Source: CAWBAT01 sp046331665
Lineage (GTDB): Bacteria > Acidobacteriota > Terriglobia > Versatilivoradales > Versatilivoraceae
Assembly (NCBI GenBank): GCA_046331665.1
Contig: JAXLQK010000012.1
Coordinates: forward strand, 146,207 to 210,206
Reading direction: 5' to 3'
DNA: 64,000 nucleotides
Both the position numbers and the translations under genes were made by a program. Below the pieces are notes generated by a model, which saw only the letters and a program-made list of their open reading frames with translations, searched no databases and was not told the DNA's origin. Of the stretch, positions 63,717 to 64,000 are shown in pieces. Within the stretch, counting starts at the first letter, position 1. Each line of letters opens with the position of its first letter.

Positions 63717-63728
63717 CTTTTTCCTTCC

Positions 63729-63776
63729 AACCCACTCGTTCTTCGGTACTCCGTAAAGCACGTAGTGGGTTTTTTG
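63729..63776 (+). terminator. Rho-independent terminator-like hairpin after accD
   Basis: The stem AACCCACT (63729-63736) pairs with AGTGGGTT (63764-63771), followed by a T run up to 63775. The 27-base loop is long, which lowers confidence. The folC start lies only a few bases beyond. Confidence 0.6.
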
Positions 63777-63779
63777 TTT

Positions 63780-64000
63780 ATGGATTCTTTCGATGCCACT
63801 CGTTATCTTTATTCGTTGGGAAATGAAGTTCTCACTGCCAAGCTTGGCCTCTCCAACATCACCACCCTATTAGGGTCGCTGGGATCTCCAGAAAAACGGT
63901 ACCCTTCAGTCCTCATCGCGGGGACCAATGGCAAAGGTTCTGTGGCTGCCTACGTCTCGACGGTGCTCCGCCAGGCTGGTTACAAGACCGGCCTTTATAC
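63780..64000 (+). CDS. folC: folylpolyglutamate / dihydrofolate synthase, N-terminal part (cut by window)
   Basis: The first 73 residues of FolC. MDSFDATRYLYSLGNEV opens with the usual YLYSL start, followed by KLGLSNITTLLGSLG and the ATP-binding P-loop GTNGKGSVAAYVSTVL (near 48-63). ATG 63780 is the only start with this pattern. The gene runs out of the window at 64000. FolC adds glutamates to folates, and is often next to accD in bacteria. Confidence 0.92.
   Translation, partial: MDSFDATRYLYSLGNEVLTAKLGLSNITTLLGSLGSPEKRYPSVLIAGTNGKGSVAAYVSTVLRQAGYKTGLY

Noticed and set aside
1..64000. CRISPR arrays, prophage, integrase-flanked island
   Set aside because: No regularly spaced direct repeats, phage structural genes, integrase or att-like duplication at the tRNA was found.

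Overview
The window (about 52% GC by eye, not counted) reads as a chromosomal segment of an aerobic, Gram-negative-type bacterium, most probably an acidobacterium. The reasons are a complete Alternative Complex III plus caa3-type oxidase operon with the Act order known from Acidobacteria, a ubiE/menG methyltransferase, bacilliredoxin, TIGR03067 and TIGR04255 family genes, and many lipoprotein and Tat signals. The assignment to phylum is an inference from gene content. No phage, plasmid backbone or CRISPR array is visible.

Layout. 0.2-6 kb: a small hypothetical gene, then on the minus strand a MoxR ATPase / DUF58 / transglutaminase (TgpA-like) operon followed by a cupin and an Smr-domain gene, and a tRNA-Val(CAC). 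6.4-9.8 kb: an orphan DsbD-alpha-like secreted protein, pgsA-like CDP-alcohol phosphatidyltransferase, a PDZ/radical-SAM/DUF512 protein and a SAM hydrolase (DUF62). 9.9-11.7 kb: a multiply frameshifted GMC oxidoreductase and an RHS-repeat remnant. 12.4-25.1 kb: the respiratory operon actABCDEF, a small one-TM protein, SCO, ctaC, ctaD, ctaE, ctaF. Quinol is oxidised by ACIII, electrons pass through heme c groups of ActA/ActE and the cytochrome c domain fused to CtaC, and oxygen is reduced by an A2-type (YSHP motif) heme-copper oxidase. 25.2-33.1 kb: assorted small genes, an AT-richer patch with a broken HExxH effector-like gene and a coupled partner, and a MITE-like repeat. 33.2-41.8 kb: glutamate dehydrogenase, pyrC-pyrB-pyrR, glnE and pgeF. 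41.8-49.2 kb: acpS, mtaB, a PpiC-type lipoprotein, ubiE/menG, rarA, an SpoU methyltransferase, tsaC and a YdcF/DUF218 protein. 49.2-56.1 kb: peptide-binding lipoprotein, anmK, mutS, tsaB and rimI. 56.3-64 kb: clpS, a Tat-exported Gfo/Idh/MocA protein, bacilliredoxin, tatA, a GAF-GAF-PP2C phosphatase, a degenerate RpiB-like protein behind hpt, a small secreted protein, accD and the start of folC.

Functional threads: tRNA t6A37 synthesis and its methylthiolation (tsaC, tsaB, mtaB), nitrogen/pyrimidine metabolism (gdhA, pyrRBC, glnE), peptidoglycan turnover (anmK, pgeF, peptide SBP) and protein maturation (two PpiC-type isomerases, SCO, TlpA-like, Tat).

A caution for any reader: actA, ctaD, pyrC, the GMC gene and both effector/RHS remnants are interrupted by frameshifts although their residues remain conserved in the correct frames. 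All ten shifts that I could place in actA, ctaD and pyrC are in the direction of a single lost base. This looks like local consensus error rather than gene decay, so the broken genes should be checked against reads before being called pseudogenes.
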